The notes under the pieces are model-generated. The model did no database searches. It was not told the DNA's origin and worked only from the letters and a program-made list of their open reading frames with translations. A DNA stretch of 64,000 nucleotides from Halogeometricum sp. S1BR25-6 (lineage in GTDB: Archaea > Halobacteriota > Halobacteria > Halobacteriales > Haloferacaceae): NCBI RefSeq assembly GCF_031624495.1, contig NZ_JAMQOP010000005.1, forward strand, positions 1-64,000. The letters run 5' to 3'. This document shows, piece after piece, positions 1 to 8,754 of this stretch. The stretch's first letter is position 1; each line of letters begins with the position of its first letter. The position numbers were made by a program, and so were the translations under genes.

Positions 1-528
1 ATTTTCGACGAACTGCTCGCCCGCAGCCGTCAGTTCGTACGCACCACTCTGTTTCTCAACCAGACCCATACTACGGAGCCAGTTCGCCCGTTGCTTGGCC
101 ATATCAGTCTGTCCACGACTCCATCCCAGTTCTGGATGCGTATCCAGTTGCTGCTCACTGATCTCCTCGATAGTGAGTGGCCCAACTGATAGCTCATATA
201 GCAGACTCCGAAGCCCCACGTTTCGATCGCACATGATGCGAAACAGGGTTTCAGTCTCGTGATCTGAGGCGTATTCCTCACCAGCCGAACCAAGCGTCCA
301 CTGGTCATCAACTTGATTCAGAAATCCGACCTGCCTGAGGTAGCTGATCCGCCGCATGATCGAGTTACGGCTCGAGACGTTGCTGAACGCCCCACGATGC
401 CACCCAACAAATTCGTCCGTCGTCGGTTGGTGAGCGTCGACGAACGTGAGGATCTTGTCTAACGTCTCGACATAGCGGTCCCCACCACCAAACATTGGGA
501 CAATGCTTCGGAGTCGGTTCGGTGGCAT
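1..528 (-). CDS. Partial protein with two winged-helix-like segments (C-terminus beyond window)
   Basis: The minus-strand frame is open from an ATG at 528 to the window edge, giving about 176 residues without a stop. The product starts MPPNRLRSIVPMFGGG. It contains two helix-rich units, each ending in a short strand pair such as LRQVGFLN followed by WTLGSAGEEYA, and MGLVEKQSGAYELTAAGEQF. That is the usual look of winged-helix DNA-binding domains. In haloarchaea such tandem modules often precede a nuclease or methylase domain, so the missing C-terminal part may carry the activity (inference). The gene diverges from the ArdC-like gene across a 224-bp gap. I do not recognise a specific family. 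Confidence 0.7.
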   Translation of the reverse strand, partial: MPPNRLRSIVPMFGGGDRYVETLDKILTFVDAHQPTTDEFVGWHRGAFSNVSSRNSIMRRISYLRQVGFLNQVDDQWTLGSAGEEYASDHETETLFRIMCDRNVGLRSLLYELSVGPLTIEEISEQQLDTHPELGWSRGQTDMAKQRANWLRSMGLVEKQSGAYELTAAGEQFVEN

Positions 529-752
529 CTCTACTTTGTTGACTAATTGATGCCGTATGATCTTTTCTCTCAACGATCTCGAGACGCGATTGACTACAAG
601 ATCAGAGAGGACCAAAGATCGGACAGACAGGAACTCTTCTCTGAAATTTGAGTTTTAGTTTCAAATCAACGGACAGATTCGTGTGCGATAGATTTTATTT
701 GCCCCTGGTAAGGGCGCGGGGCGTTCCGAATTAGGACGTCTCGGAGGAAATC

Positions 753-1682
753 ATGGTAACGAGTGACTACTCAGCGGTGTCGTTCAGTGAGACCGACACC
801 CGACACGAAGAGATGCACAGTACGATTGAACAGTGGGTTGAGGAGCTCGTTGACGATGTTGATGCGGCGCAGGCCAGCGATGAGTTCCAAGAGTGGCTCG
901 ACGTCCAGAGTCGGTTCCACGACTACTCGCATCGCAACACGCTGCTCATCAAACTCCAGTGTCCCGAGGCGACAAAGGTCGCGGGATTCAACACCTGGCG
1001 GAATGAGTTCGACCGGTACGTCCAAGAGGGCGAAAGCGCGGTCTGGATCTGGGCACCGATCATCACCAAACGCTGTCCCGAGTGTGAGAACGCCCCTAGC
1101 TACCACGAGAGCAGCGACTGTGAATACGATGAGACACCACCGGATGAGTGGTCGAAAGGCCTCGTCGGGTTCAAACCGGCGGCTGTCTTCGATGTTTCTC
1201 AAACGGAAGGGGAGCCACTTCCCGAGTTAGGGACAGCAGCAACCGGCAACGCTGATGACTTAGTACCGAGACTTACAGAGATCCGCGAGGAGCTCGGCGT
1301 GACAGTACGCATCATCGACGGTGACGAGTGGAAGTACGGTGACGCGAAAGGCGTCTGCAAGCAACGGAGTCTCCACGATCTTACGCCGATCGTCGAGGTG
1401 AAAGCCAGGACGAATCAAGCAGATCTCGCAGTCACCCTGATTCACGAGTACGCCCATGCACTGCTTCATTTTGATCTCGACAACAAAGACGAACGGTCGA
1501 AACGCGAGGTCGAAGCGGAGGCCGTTGCGTACATCGTCGGTCGATATTTCGGACTGGATACGAGTGGATCGGCGTTCTATCTCGCGACATGGCAAGGCGA
1601 TGAGCCAGAGGTGATCCAAGAGCGGCTCGGCCGTATCACTTCCACTGCTCAGCAGATTATCGGCATAGTCGTAGAAAGCTGA
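753..1682 (+). CDS. ArdC-like protein with zincin metallopeptidase domain
   Basis: This 309-aa protein has an N-terminal part (about 15-150) resembling the ArdC single-stranded-DNA-binding domain, with SHRNTLLIKLQ, VAGFNTWRNEF and VWIWAPI. Its C-terminal zincin domain has HEYAH at 231-235 and a third-ligand region EVEAEAVAY near 255, as in the ImmA/IrrE-type part of ArdC antirestriction proteins. A CPEC...C cysteine set lies near 110-125. Known ArdC proteins protect incoming plasmid DNA from restriction and bind ssDNA, so this gene fits a mobile replicon. The start is supported by GGAGG a few bases upstream of the ATG. Whether it cleaves a protein substrate is not shown by sequence. Confidence 0.85.
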   Translation: MVTSDYSAVSFSETDTRHEEMHSTIEQWVEELVDDVDAAQASDEFQEWLDVQSRFHDYSHRNTLLIKLQCPEATKVAGFNTWRNEFDRYVQEGESAVWIWAPIITKRCPECENAPSYHESSDCEYDETPPDEWSKGLVGFKPAAVFDVSQTEGEPLPELGTAATGNADDLVPRLTEIREELGVTVRIIDGDEWKYGDAKGVCKQRSLHDLTPIVEVKARTNQADLAVTLIHEYAHALLHFDLDNKDERSKREVEAEAVAYIVGRYFGLDTSGSAFYLATWQGDEPEVIQERLGRITSTAQQIIGIVVES

Positions 1683-1736
1683 AAACAGGGTCATTAGTTA
1701 ACCAACAGCCGAAGGGCAATCCAGAAACGGATCTAA

Positions 1737-2180
1737 TCAGTAGTCGACGTAATATTTGTCGTACTCCTGCCCTAACTCGTCAGGTTTCATCTGCAGGTAG
1801 ATCATCGTCAAGCGGATATCGTCGTAGCCGAGGAGTTCCTTGATCCGATAAATGTCCGCTCCGTTCTCCTTGAGTCGCTGAGCGAACGTTGCGCGGAAGG
1901 TGTGTACATTCACGTTGCGTTCGATGTCGGGTCTGGCGACCGTCCGTTTGACCAGTTGATACACACCATTCGAGTCAACCAGTTTCCATATCGCGACAGG
2001 AATAGCGCGTCGGTCTCGACGTCCTCACGACGGGGGAGATACGCGTTAATCGCGTCGGCGCACTCAGAGGAGATGATCGCTGTCCATTCCTTGGTCCCTC
2101 GCGAATTGTCAGCTGTCGCCGTGCGAGATCCACGTCCCTGGATAGATATAGAATTGGGAAATGAAACCGAGCAAGCGTCT
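1737..2180 (-). pseudogene. Tyrosine recombinase (integrase) C-terminal relic, two frameshifts
   Basis: Reading three successive minus-strand frames reconstructs the C-terminal half of a tyrosine recombinase: DVDLARRQLTIRE, then GTKEWTAIISSE through FLSRYGNWLTR, then YQLVKRTVARPD and HTFRATFAQRLKENG. The HxxR box (HTFR) and the tyrosine region (RLTMIYLQM) are present. The N-terminal core-binding domain and the first catalytic arginine are absent. The frame changes are near 2110 and 1965. The final 165 bp are closely similar to a second relic at 9436-9602 in the same orientation. It is a dead integrase, probably the scar of an earlier integration or rearrangement. Confidence 0.85.
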
Positions 2181-2445
2181 GATCTGTAAATAGAACACAG
2201 ATAGAGATCAAACGATCTAACTGTTAGTTCAGTCGCTATGGATTTCCCCACTTTTTTGATTACTTTAGCCTATGAGTTAGGTTTCGGTACGATAGTTCCG
2301 ATATTTCTGAAATAATCTGAAGAGTGACGAACAACCATAGTATAGTTTGATATCGTCTGTAGTCAACTAATGTAACCGAATGTAGTTCGAAGTCAGAGTA
2401 AGGCTTAATTACTTCCAGTAGTATTGCTTATCCGGTTGATTCAAT

Positions 2446-3078
2446 ATGTCCGGAAACGATTATGACGATCTACGAGACCGACTGAAGGAGCTCTCATCAG
2501 AAGAGCGCGCGGCACTACTGAAAGATGTTGAGGCAGAAAACGAGTTACCCATCATAGGATGGTCGTCCAATCCAGAGGCGGTTAAAGCGGCGTTCAAGTA
2601 CGTCGAAGAGCAAGGAACAGTTACCTTCGAGGACCTCCGTCAGCACTTGCATGATGAGGAACATATCGAAGCAGAACAAGGTTCCTACAACTTTGGTATA
2701 ATCGACACGGAACGAGAGGTCTTCTTCAAGACTGACGGTGACCGTGAGGCAGGTACTGAGATAACTCTTAATCCATGTGGAAAGGAATACGCAGAGATCT
2801 TTGACGAGAGTGACTACCTCCGCCCGATCGAAAAAACCCTTCTCATCGGTATGCAACCCTATGGTAGTGGTCTCCGATTCCTAGGGATTCTCGAGGAGAA
2901 CCGTGAGGACGGGATCCTGCGAGAAAACCTGCAAGAACAGATGGTGGAAGAATATGAAGGGTCTGGCAAATACTTCACTGGCTACTACGGGAGTTGGTAC
3001 AGCAAACTAGGTCTTGTCGACAAGGAACGAGTGGGCCGAAAGGTGAAGTACAAACCTGCTTTCCCTTCAGCCTGGTAG
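2446..3078 (+). CDS. Hypothetical protein with winged-helix-like features
   Basis: This 210-aa acidic protein is not recognised. Its N-terminal helices (LRDRLKELSSEERAALLKDV) are followed by a segment VKAAFKYVEEQGTVTFEDLR that reads like a helix-turn-helix. The C-terminal part has a second helical unit, FLGILEENREDGILRENLQ, ending in LGLVDKERVGRKVKYKP, a pattern common in winged-helix wings. No catalytic motif is visible. It lies upstream of a PD-(D/E)XK nuclease gene on the same strand, separated by 129 bp. A regulatory or specificity role for that nuclease is possible but unproven. Confidence 0.75.
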   Translation: MSGNDYDDLRDRLKELSSEERAALLKDVEAENELPIIGWSSNPEAVKAAFKYVEEQGTVTFEDLRQHLHDEEHIEAEQGSYNFGIIDTEREVFFKTDGDREAGTEITLNPCGKEYAEIFDESDYLRPIEKTLLIGMQPYGSGLRFLGILEENREDGILRENLQEQMVEEYEGSGKYFTGYYGSWYSKLGLVDKERVGRKVKYKPAFPSAW

Positions 3079-3207
3079 CTTCAGTTTAGACTGCATCAAC
3101 TGGAAGGTGGAGTACTCTGATCTCATGCCCTTAGGCACACCTCTAACAGAGAAATGGAAGATGGTTCTGGTCGAACGCTTATTGTGATTGGTTATCATCA
3201 TTAGACG

Positions 3208-4488
3208 ATGGCGACAAATGAACAGCTGAGTGACCGCTTGCGAGACCTTCGAATCTCGCTTGAGGCTATTCCAGAGATCCCTGAACCACCGAAATCAACG
3301 TTCAGAATTCTCGGTTCAACACACTCAGAGCAGAACTGGAATACGTTCTTAGCGTACTTCCTTGACCCATCCCAGCCACATGGGTTCGACGCAGATCTGT
3401 TAAAGAACTTTCTCGATACGATACAGCGAGAGACAGCAACCAGCCTTGAGTATTACCACCGAGACATTGAGGAAATAAGGGTTGAAACCGAGCGCACATC
3501 GCCACAGAACAATCGACTCGATATACTGATTCGAGCCCCTGGCAAGTGGTTCCTGTGGATCGAATCGAAGGTTGATTCGTCGGAGGGGAGGCGCCAGACA
3601 GAACGCTATGTCGAAGATACACACGTCGGGAACGAAGAGAAGTGCGAGTACCCTGAGGATGGGCAGCACTATCTCTTCCTCTCGAAGCAGTATACTGCTG
3701 ACGCCAGCTCTGATGAATTTCACGATCTCTCTTGGCAACACGTAGTTGATGCGTTCCAAGAGCGGCTTAGACAGTCTCACGGAAGGTATCCAGAGCGGAG
3801 CGTTTCCCAACTACAGGATTTCCTCTCGACGATTGGTATGGTGACAAGTACGGATGAAGACGACTACACGATGACACAGAAAGAGAAAATACGGTTACTC
3901 AGTGAGTACAGAGACGATATCGACGAGTTACTCGATGCCGCTGATGCCCTCCGCCAGCGGGCCCTCGAGGAGTGGCCCACACTATTCCGAAGTCAGTTGG
4001 ACGATCGGCTCTGGACCGAGGAGTGGCAGATGCGCGACGACCCTGGAAAGTACGGGTGTATCTTCCGATACGGGTGGTACCGAGATGACGAGAATCTCGC
4101 TCCTACGACCGACAACGAAGCAACGTGGGGAAATACGGGGTTCAGACTTCACTTTGGTCACACAATCCGAAAGAAGCAATCGTTCTCACGAGGTGAACTC
4201 ACCTACTACTTAGTTTGTGCGACTAGTGTTCCTCTCCGTGATGAGTTCCACCGGGTATACAATAGCAACCGATGGCAGAGCAAGCTTCAACCTCTACTGG
4301 AGGAACGCAATATCACTAATAAAGGTAACAAGAAGAGCATCATGACCAAAACCTACGACGTCGACCAGTCGGAACTGCCGGAGAGTTATTTTTCTACGCT
4401 CGCAACTGCGTTCGAGGAACACCGTCCTATTGCTGAAATCGTTGACGGTGTATTGAATGAATCTCTGAAGAATCTTAAGAGAGAGTAA
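3208..4488 (+). CDS. PD-(D/E)XK-family nuclease
   Basis: This 426-aa protein opens with a conserved segment including STHSEQNWNTFLAYFLDP (about 38-55), typical of the PDDEXK_4-like group found in defence islands. The catalytic core follows: RLDILI with D105, then WFLWIESKVDS with E119 and K121, then a Q/R-rich helix EGRRQTERYVE. The long C-terminal region is helical with no motif I recognise. Such proteins are presumed DNA endonucleases acting in restriction or as abortive effectors (family knowledge; target unknown). It follows the 210-aa protein on the same strand and precedes a lipoprotein gene. Confidence 0.85.
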   Translation: MATNEQLSDRLRDLRISLEAIPEIPEPPKSTFRILGSTHSEQNWNTFLAYFLDPSQPHGFDADLLKNFLDTIQRETATSLEYYHRDIEEIRVETERTSPQNNRLDILIRAPGKWFLWIESKVDSSEGRRQTERYVEDTHVGNEEKCEYPEDGQHYLFLSKQYTADASSDEFHDLSWQHVVDAFQERLRQSHGRYPERSVSQLQDFLSTIGMVTSTDEDDYTMTQKEKIRLLSEYRDDIDELLDAADALRQRALEEWPTLFRSQLDDRLWTEEWQMRDDPGKYGCIFRYGWYRDDENLAPTTDNEATWGNTGFRLHFGHTIRKKQSFSRGELTYYLVCATSVPLRDEFHRVYNSNRWQSKLQPLLEERNITNKGNKKSIMTKTYDVDQSELPESYFSTLATAFEEHRPIAEIVDGVLNESLKNLKRE

Positions 4489-4585
4489 ACACTCTCACTA
4501 CTTCGATTGTGTTGCAGTCACTTACGAGATTCACGTGATGGTTTGAATCCTTGAGGCCTACAGAGCATAGGGGACATACATGGTC

Positions 4586-4600
4586 TTTATTATATATAAA
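4586..4600 (+). promoter_or_regulatory. TATA box of the lipoprotein gene
   Basis: An A/T-only run TTTATTATATATAAA lies 15-29 bases upstream of the chosen start at 4615. That spacing suits a leaderless haloarchaeal transcript, and it is the reason for preferring the second ATG (4615) over the first (4603). Confidence 0.6.
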
Positions 4601-4614
4601 CTATGTTTATATTC

Positions 4615-5388
4615 ATGGATAGGACTATTACTCGAAGAGATGTGTTGGCAGCTGTCGGAGCAGTGGGGATAGCAGGGTTAGCAGGCTGCAGCTCTTCAAC
4701 TGGAGAAAGTTATCCGAACACCCCACTGGAACAGCGGATTAGCATCTCGGATGAGCATCTGGAACTATATGGTGAGCCATTGACAAACTCAATGGAACAG
4801 GCAGGAGGGCTACTTACGGTTGAATATTCAAGTCTCCTCTTTGCAGATCTGGCAGCTCAACAGCGATTTGACGAGTTGACATTAGGATCAGCTGACATGG
4901 ACCCAGTATCTGTCTACGGGACGCTCGGGATCGATGCGACTTCATGGGGCGGGGACTCGATTTTACAGTCCGTTGGGGAGGGAGAGATACTGAATCAGAT
5001 TGAATCGGTCTTTCGAGACGAGTTAGAGCGGTTCGGCGTCGAACAAATTACTCGTATCTCGTCTAATTCGGGGACTCGGACGTTTGGTGGTATCGTCAAA
5101 ACACCGGATATAGACTTTGAGGTCATTGAAGGCAAGTACGTCACGGTTAGCGGGTTTGAAGTTCCAATCTCAGCAGGATTCGAGCTATTCACGCCCTCGT
5201 ATACTGATTTGCCGTATGCAGGGGTCCTGTGGGTCCGTCCAGATGAACTCTCTACAGAGATGGATACAGTATCAATCTCTGGGTCGCTTGGGACGGGGTT
5301 AGATGTGACGCCCGAGTTTCGACTCCCTGAACTACACACGTACAGTGTCTCTGAATTCAAGGATATCTTCATAAACCAGCTAGATTAA
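4615..5388 (+). CDS. Tat-exported lipoprotein (DUF6517-like)
   Basis: This 257-aa protein begins MDRTITRRDVLAAVGAVG and continues to a lipobox LAGC with Cys25. The twin arginines and hydrophobic stretch indicate Tat export and lipid anchoring outside the cell membrane. The rest is a beta-rich acidic domain without an active-site motif. It resembles the haloarchaeal DUF6517 group by general pattern (moderate certainty). An ATG at 4603 is also in frame but would place the twin arginine further in. It is transcribed alone, and nothing links its function to the neighbouring nuclease. Confidence 0.8.
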   Translation: MDRTITRRDVLAAVGAVGIAGLAGCSSSTGESYPNTPLEQRISISDEHLELYGEPLTNSMEQAGGLLTVEYSSLLFADLAAQQRFDELTLGSADMDPVSVYGTLGIDATSWGGDSILQSVGEGEILNQIESVFRDELERFGVEQITRISSNSGTRTFGGIVKTPDIDFEVIEGKYVTVSGFEVPISAGFELFTPSYTDLPYAGVLWVRPDELSTEMDTVSISGSLGTGLDVTPEFRLPELHTYSVSEFKDIFINQLD

Positions 5389-5587
5389 ACACGCCTCAAA
5401 TTCCCTATTAGGGGGATGGAGGTCGGTCGGACGGTGGTTTCGGACAGTTAGTCAAGGTTGTGACGTGCAGTACAGGTTCAGGCTCTCGACGTGCCTTCGA
5501 GATGATTGTCGAGCGTGTAGAGTGGTTAGAGAACTACCGTCGACATCGCGATCAACAATAGGCACTCAGATTGCTTGTCTGCGTATC

Positions 5588-6061
5588 TCATTGGGACAGC
5601 GTTTGTAATGCTCTGTCGACGGTGGTGTATCGATTGTCGGTGACCCGATGACTACTTTGTGGGTAAGACCCATACCCAAGCACGCGTTCTACGTCTTCAA
5701 TCGGTTTTCTGATTTGATGGAACTCAGTCACAGTGTAGGCGAGCGTTGCTACTGTTGTTCTGAAAAGTATCCTCGCCTGCTCCTCGTTCAACCGAACCTT
5801 CTCTCCGACTCTACCGGTTCCAACGTACATTCCTTCGTCGCTGGCGATCCCACGTTTGACTTTGTAGAAGAGAAGACCGTCACCGGGTTCCATCGCATCG
5901 TAAACTTGCTGGCCTTTGCCGGTACTCTTCTGGGCCCAAAGCTGGGATCCTCGCAGTTCTGAGAGATTAGCATCTGCCAGCAGCGACTCTTCAGGTGAAG
6001 TTCCAAGTAGGCGGCTGTAATTCGTTTCATCAACCGTGATTCGGAATAGGTCTTCACTCAT
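5588..6061 (-). CDS. EVE (PUA-like) domain protein
   Basis: This 157-aa protein consists of a single EVE-like domain. An early N-terminal part (DLFRITVDETNYSRLL) is followed by GSQLWAQKSTGKGQ, then MEPGDGLLFYKVKRG and GMYVGTGRVGEKV, the typical EVE core strands. EVE domains bind modified bases in DNA or RNA and are frequent in modification-dependent restriction systems. Standing alone, it could read modified DNA for a partner nuclease, but no partner is adjacent. The start is taken at the ATG at 6061. An upstream ATG at 6070 adds three residues. Confidence 0.8.
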   Translation of the reverse strand: MSEDLFRITVDETNYSRLLGTSPEESLLADANLSELRGSQLWAQKSTGKGQQVYDAMEPGDGLLFYKVKRGIASDEGMYVGTGRVGEKVRLNEEQARILFRTTVATLAYTVTEFHQIRKPIEDVERVLGYGSYPQSSHRVTDNRYTTVDRALQTLSQ

Positions 6062-6091
6062 GGCCTTCATTAGGTGGTGATACTACATCAA

Positions 6092-6187
6092 ACCGTGTTC
6101 GGAGAAGAGGCTGGAAGCATCCTCGAAGCGCTCTTGGAGACGCATGGCAATCGGTTGTTCTTCGCTCACGAGGACGACATCACGAGC
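6092..6187 (+). pseudogene. Fragment of a DUF7509-like gene
   Basis: About 96 bp here are closely similar to 9137-9232 inside the intact 206-aa gene at 8755-9375. The shared text includes GAAGCATCCTCGAAGCGCTC and CTTCGCTCACGAGGACGAC. The fragment has no start or stop and ends abruptly at 6187, where the truncated IS5-type transposase begins. It is a broken paralogue left by recombination or insertion. Confidence 0.75.
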
Positions 6188-6900
6188 TTGAGCGCAAAGA
6201 AAACGGCTTCAACCACTGACTTCTGGTGATAGAGGTCATCATGGCGAGCGTTGTGCGACATATCGAGCGGATAAAACTCTCGATGTTTGATCATTGGCCG
6301 AACGTCGCCCTCTCGAAGTTCCCCACGCAGATCATCCCAGTCATATCCCTTGTCAGCGGTAACGGTTTGTAAGTGGTTGAGATTCCGTGAGTACCTGCCG
6401 CCCGACTTGGGTGTCGTGTGGCTGCTTCATCGAGCAGTGAATATCCAACACGGTACTGGTTTCGCAGTCTACCAACGCTGTCGTTTTGCCCAATTTGAAC
6501 GTGTTGTCTGTCCGGTTTGTTTAGTGATGGCTGGCCGAATGCGGTCGAAACCAGTTCCGTCGATGGGATGAGATATCCAACATCGTGAATATCAGTGAAT
6601 AGTCGAAGGAGAGTACGCCAGACAACCATCTTGAGTTGCTGCTTCCGTGCGCACACAGTCGTGAAATCAGGCAGTTCGCTGAAGTTGAGACCAAGTTTCT
6701 CGACGATGCCGTGCATCTCGTGAAGGAGATCGAGGAGCCGCCGATATGGGAGGTCGAGATACTCGCAGAGACCGTGGATTGCGACGATTAGCCAGTCAGC
6801 GTAGCCGCCGTTGCCCTTCTTGCTGCTGGATCGTGACCGCCAGATACAGCACGTTTCGCCACCGCTACGAGGTGGTCTGTAAAACCGATTCCAGAGGCGA
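6188..6900 (-). mobile_element. Truncated, frameshifted IS5-type transposase
   Basis: Minus-strand frames together spell a haloarchaeal IS5-family transposase. The pieces are YADWLIVAIHGLCEYLDLPY, then LNFSELPDFTTVCARKQQLK, MVVWRTLLRLFTDIHDVGYL, later GDVRPMIKHREFYPLDMSHN and finally YHQKSVVEAVFFALK. The open frames are interrupted several times. The 3' end of the gene is missing: after FFALK the sequence runs into the DUF7509 fragment at 6187. No terminal inverted repeats were found. The element cannot transpose by itself. Confidence 0.8.
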
Positions 6901-6938
6901 GGAATTCCAACAATGGCTTCTGATTCCGAACCGTCTAT

Positions 6939-7364
6939 TTACTCGGTTATCTGTATGTCTCCTACGAAGTATCCGCTCTTAGCATTGAGTTTGACCTCGT
7001 ACTGCTCTCCTGGTTTTCCGTTGCGAACGTGGACATGGATTCCCTGATATTTAGCAATAGGATTCCCAGAACCACTAACCCGCTTTACGGTCACTTCTAC
7101 GACTTCTCCGTCAAGTTTCGAGAACTGGTCAGCAGAGCTTGACATTGGATGTTCTTTTTTCTTCGATGAATCCTCGGATTTGCTTCGTTGATAGTTTTCA
7201 TAGCTTTGTGCTTTGCCGTTGATGATTACGTTGTTATCATTTCCCGCTCGATCGTGGAAAGTTCCTTGACTGTCCCCAACATCACCAGGCATCGATTCCC
7301 CCATACCGTACGCTGAGTCCTTTCTGTGCCGGTATCCATATCGATCTACGTTATCTCTACTCAT
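6939..7364 (-). CDS. TRAM-domain protein
   Basis: This 141-aa protein starts at the ATG at 7364 (MSRDNVDRYG). The N-terminal 80 residues are polar and probably disordered, and contain GDVGDSQGTFHDR. The C-terminal 60 residues form a TRAM-like OB fold: LDGEVVEVTVKRVSGSG, then YQGIHVHVRNGKPGEQYEV and GYFVGDIQITE. Haloarchaeal TRAM proteins bind RNA and are thought to act as RNA chaperones. The promoter region contains an (AT)8 run at 7385-7400. The GDSQ-TFHDR motif recurs in the helicase tail at the right end of the window. Confidence 0.75.
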   Translation of the reverse strand: MSRDNVDRYGYRHRKDSAYGMGESMPGDVGDSQGTFHDRAGNDNNVIINGKAQSYENYQRSKSEDSSKKKEHPMSSSADQFSKLDGEVVEVTVKRVSGSGNPIAKYQGIHVHVRNGKPGEQYEVKLNAKSGYFVGDIQITE

Positions 7365-7427
7365 GACTGCCAACAACAAGACACATATATATATATATAT
7401 AATATCTTCCCAAGAGGAAATTGCCAA

Positions 7428-7746
7428 AATTTTTTATGTGCTCTAAATAGCAACCAATTACGACTGCAACGCTTCTTTTCTTTCGGCAAATAAGTGCGAA
7501 CCACTTACCAAGATTTCTTCGCAAGTTAGTCGTCACAACTAACGAACAAGCACCGAGACAAGCTCGTTGAGGGAGTCACGATTCGAGATGACCAGTCGCT
7601 CCCGTCAATCGATCGGGCTACCCTCAAAAACCCAATCATTGGACGGAGAGTTGTGTCCGTCAATCAATTACCCGGTCTATCGGGTGTAGCATAAATGTAG
7701 AAGTCATGTCTGACGATTTTATTGTTTTAGAGATGGAATCACAGAC
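7428..7746. other. Gap with a short coding-like remnant
   Basis: No complete gene is supported here. A plus-strand frame ending in TAA near 7693 reads HRDKLVEGVTIRDDQSLPSI followed by further plausible residues, but it lacks a start, so it may be the tail of a lost gene. A TATA-like stretch GATTTTATTG at about 7718 probably serves the zinc-binding protein gene downstream. Confidence 0.4.
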
Positions 7747-8061
7747 ATGAGCTGTTCGATCTGCGGATCCGGACGTGCTGGTGATGACAAAACCCACCTG
7801 AATCTCATCTGCGATGAGTGTGATCAGCGGGCTGTAAATGAACATAGGGAACGCCCATGGCATGGCTGGCCCCCAGGTGAGGAACCAGAGTCAAAGGAGG
7901 GTGTTATCAATACGCCCCCTGACCGCGGCGAGAACCCCGTGTTCATCGATGGGTGGAAGTGCTGGCGTCGCTATCGGTTCGGCGGCTGGATGACGATGAT
8001 AGACGAACACGACTGTGACACACTTGAGGAATTTTACGAGACCCACGACATGTTCGACTAG
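7747..8061 (+). CDS. Small zinc-binding protein
   Basis: This 104-aa protein has two CxxC pairs (C3/C6 and C22/C25), suggesting one zinc site, then a Trp/Arg-rich segment (WHGWPPGEEP, GWKCWRRYRFGGWMT) and an acidic tail. No family is recognised. Small CxxC proteins of this type are common in haloarchaea and often work as adaptors or in nucleic-acid binding, but no function can be assigned. It stands alone between the TRAM gene and a divergent HTH gene. Confidence 0.7.
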   Translation: MSCSICGSGRAGDDKTHLNLICDECDQRAVNEHRERPWHGWPPGEEPESKEGVINTPPDRGENPVFIDGWKCWRRYRFGGWMTMIDEHDCDTLEEFYETHDMFD

Positions 8062-8242
8062 GTCGGTTTGTAGGGGGAGAAAAGCCAGCGTCGGATATCG
8101 CCGATGAATTTTCCGTGGGTGCTCACGAGATTTTTTCGTTGGTGAGTTCCCGACCGGAGGCCTTCACGGCTGTATTCAGCACCATCTCGACAAAATGTCA
8201 GCGGCAAGCAGTTTCATCAGAGCCGTTTTAGAAAATCGCCGG

Positions 8243-8656
8243 TTACTCTCCGCCGGAACTATCGTACATCGCTTCAAACTCCTGTTCGCCGCGAATCAAC
8301 TCGTCGACGCCCTCGGTGAGCGTCACCTCGCCGAAGACTGTCGCCCGGTAGTACGTGTACAGTCCGTCTTGCCCTCGTTCGGTCCGCTGGCGCTTCTCGA
8401 CGAGTCCGACGTCGACGAGCTTGTTGAGGTGGTAATGGAGGGTGCTGTCATCGATGCCCATCGCCTCTTCCAGTTCTGTGGGGCTCATGTCCCCACTGTG
8501 GACGAGTCGGTACAGGATCTCGTATCTCGTCCGGTGTCCGACGGCAGCGTGCATCGCGAGGTACTCGTCGAGACTGAGGACGCTCTCTTCCGGGAGCAAA
8601 TCCTCCGGATCCTCTGGGATGCGACCGCCGGCCCTCCGAGTGTCGTTCGTCGCCAT
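8243..8656 (-). CDS. ArsR-type winged-helix regulator
   Basis: This 137-aa protein (start MATNDTRRAGG at 8656) contains a clear ArsR/HTH_20 winged helix: RTRYEILYRLVHSGDMSPTE, then EAMGIDDSTLHYHLNKLVDV, then GLVEKRQRTERG. There is no visible metal-binding cysteine set. It diverges from the DUF7509-like gene about 100 bp away, a pairing seen elsewhere in haloarchaea, so it may control that gene. An in-frame upstream ATG at 8719 would add 21 basic, hydrophobic residues unlike the family. Confidence 0.85.
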   Translation of the reverse strand: MATNDTRRAGGRIPEDPEDLLPEESVLSLDEYLAMHAAVGHRTRYEILYRLVHSGDMSPTELEEAMGIDDSTLHYHLNKLVDVGLVEKRQRTERGQDGLYTYYRATVFGEVTLTEGVDELIRGEQEFEAMYDSSGGE

Positions 8657-8754
8657 CTTACACGACAGTATGGACGAGAGACTCTTAGGTTTTCTCAAGC
8701 CGAATATTCTCAAAAACACCCTGTTTTAAATATCCCTCGTGAGCATGGCTACTC

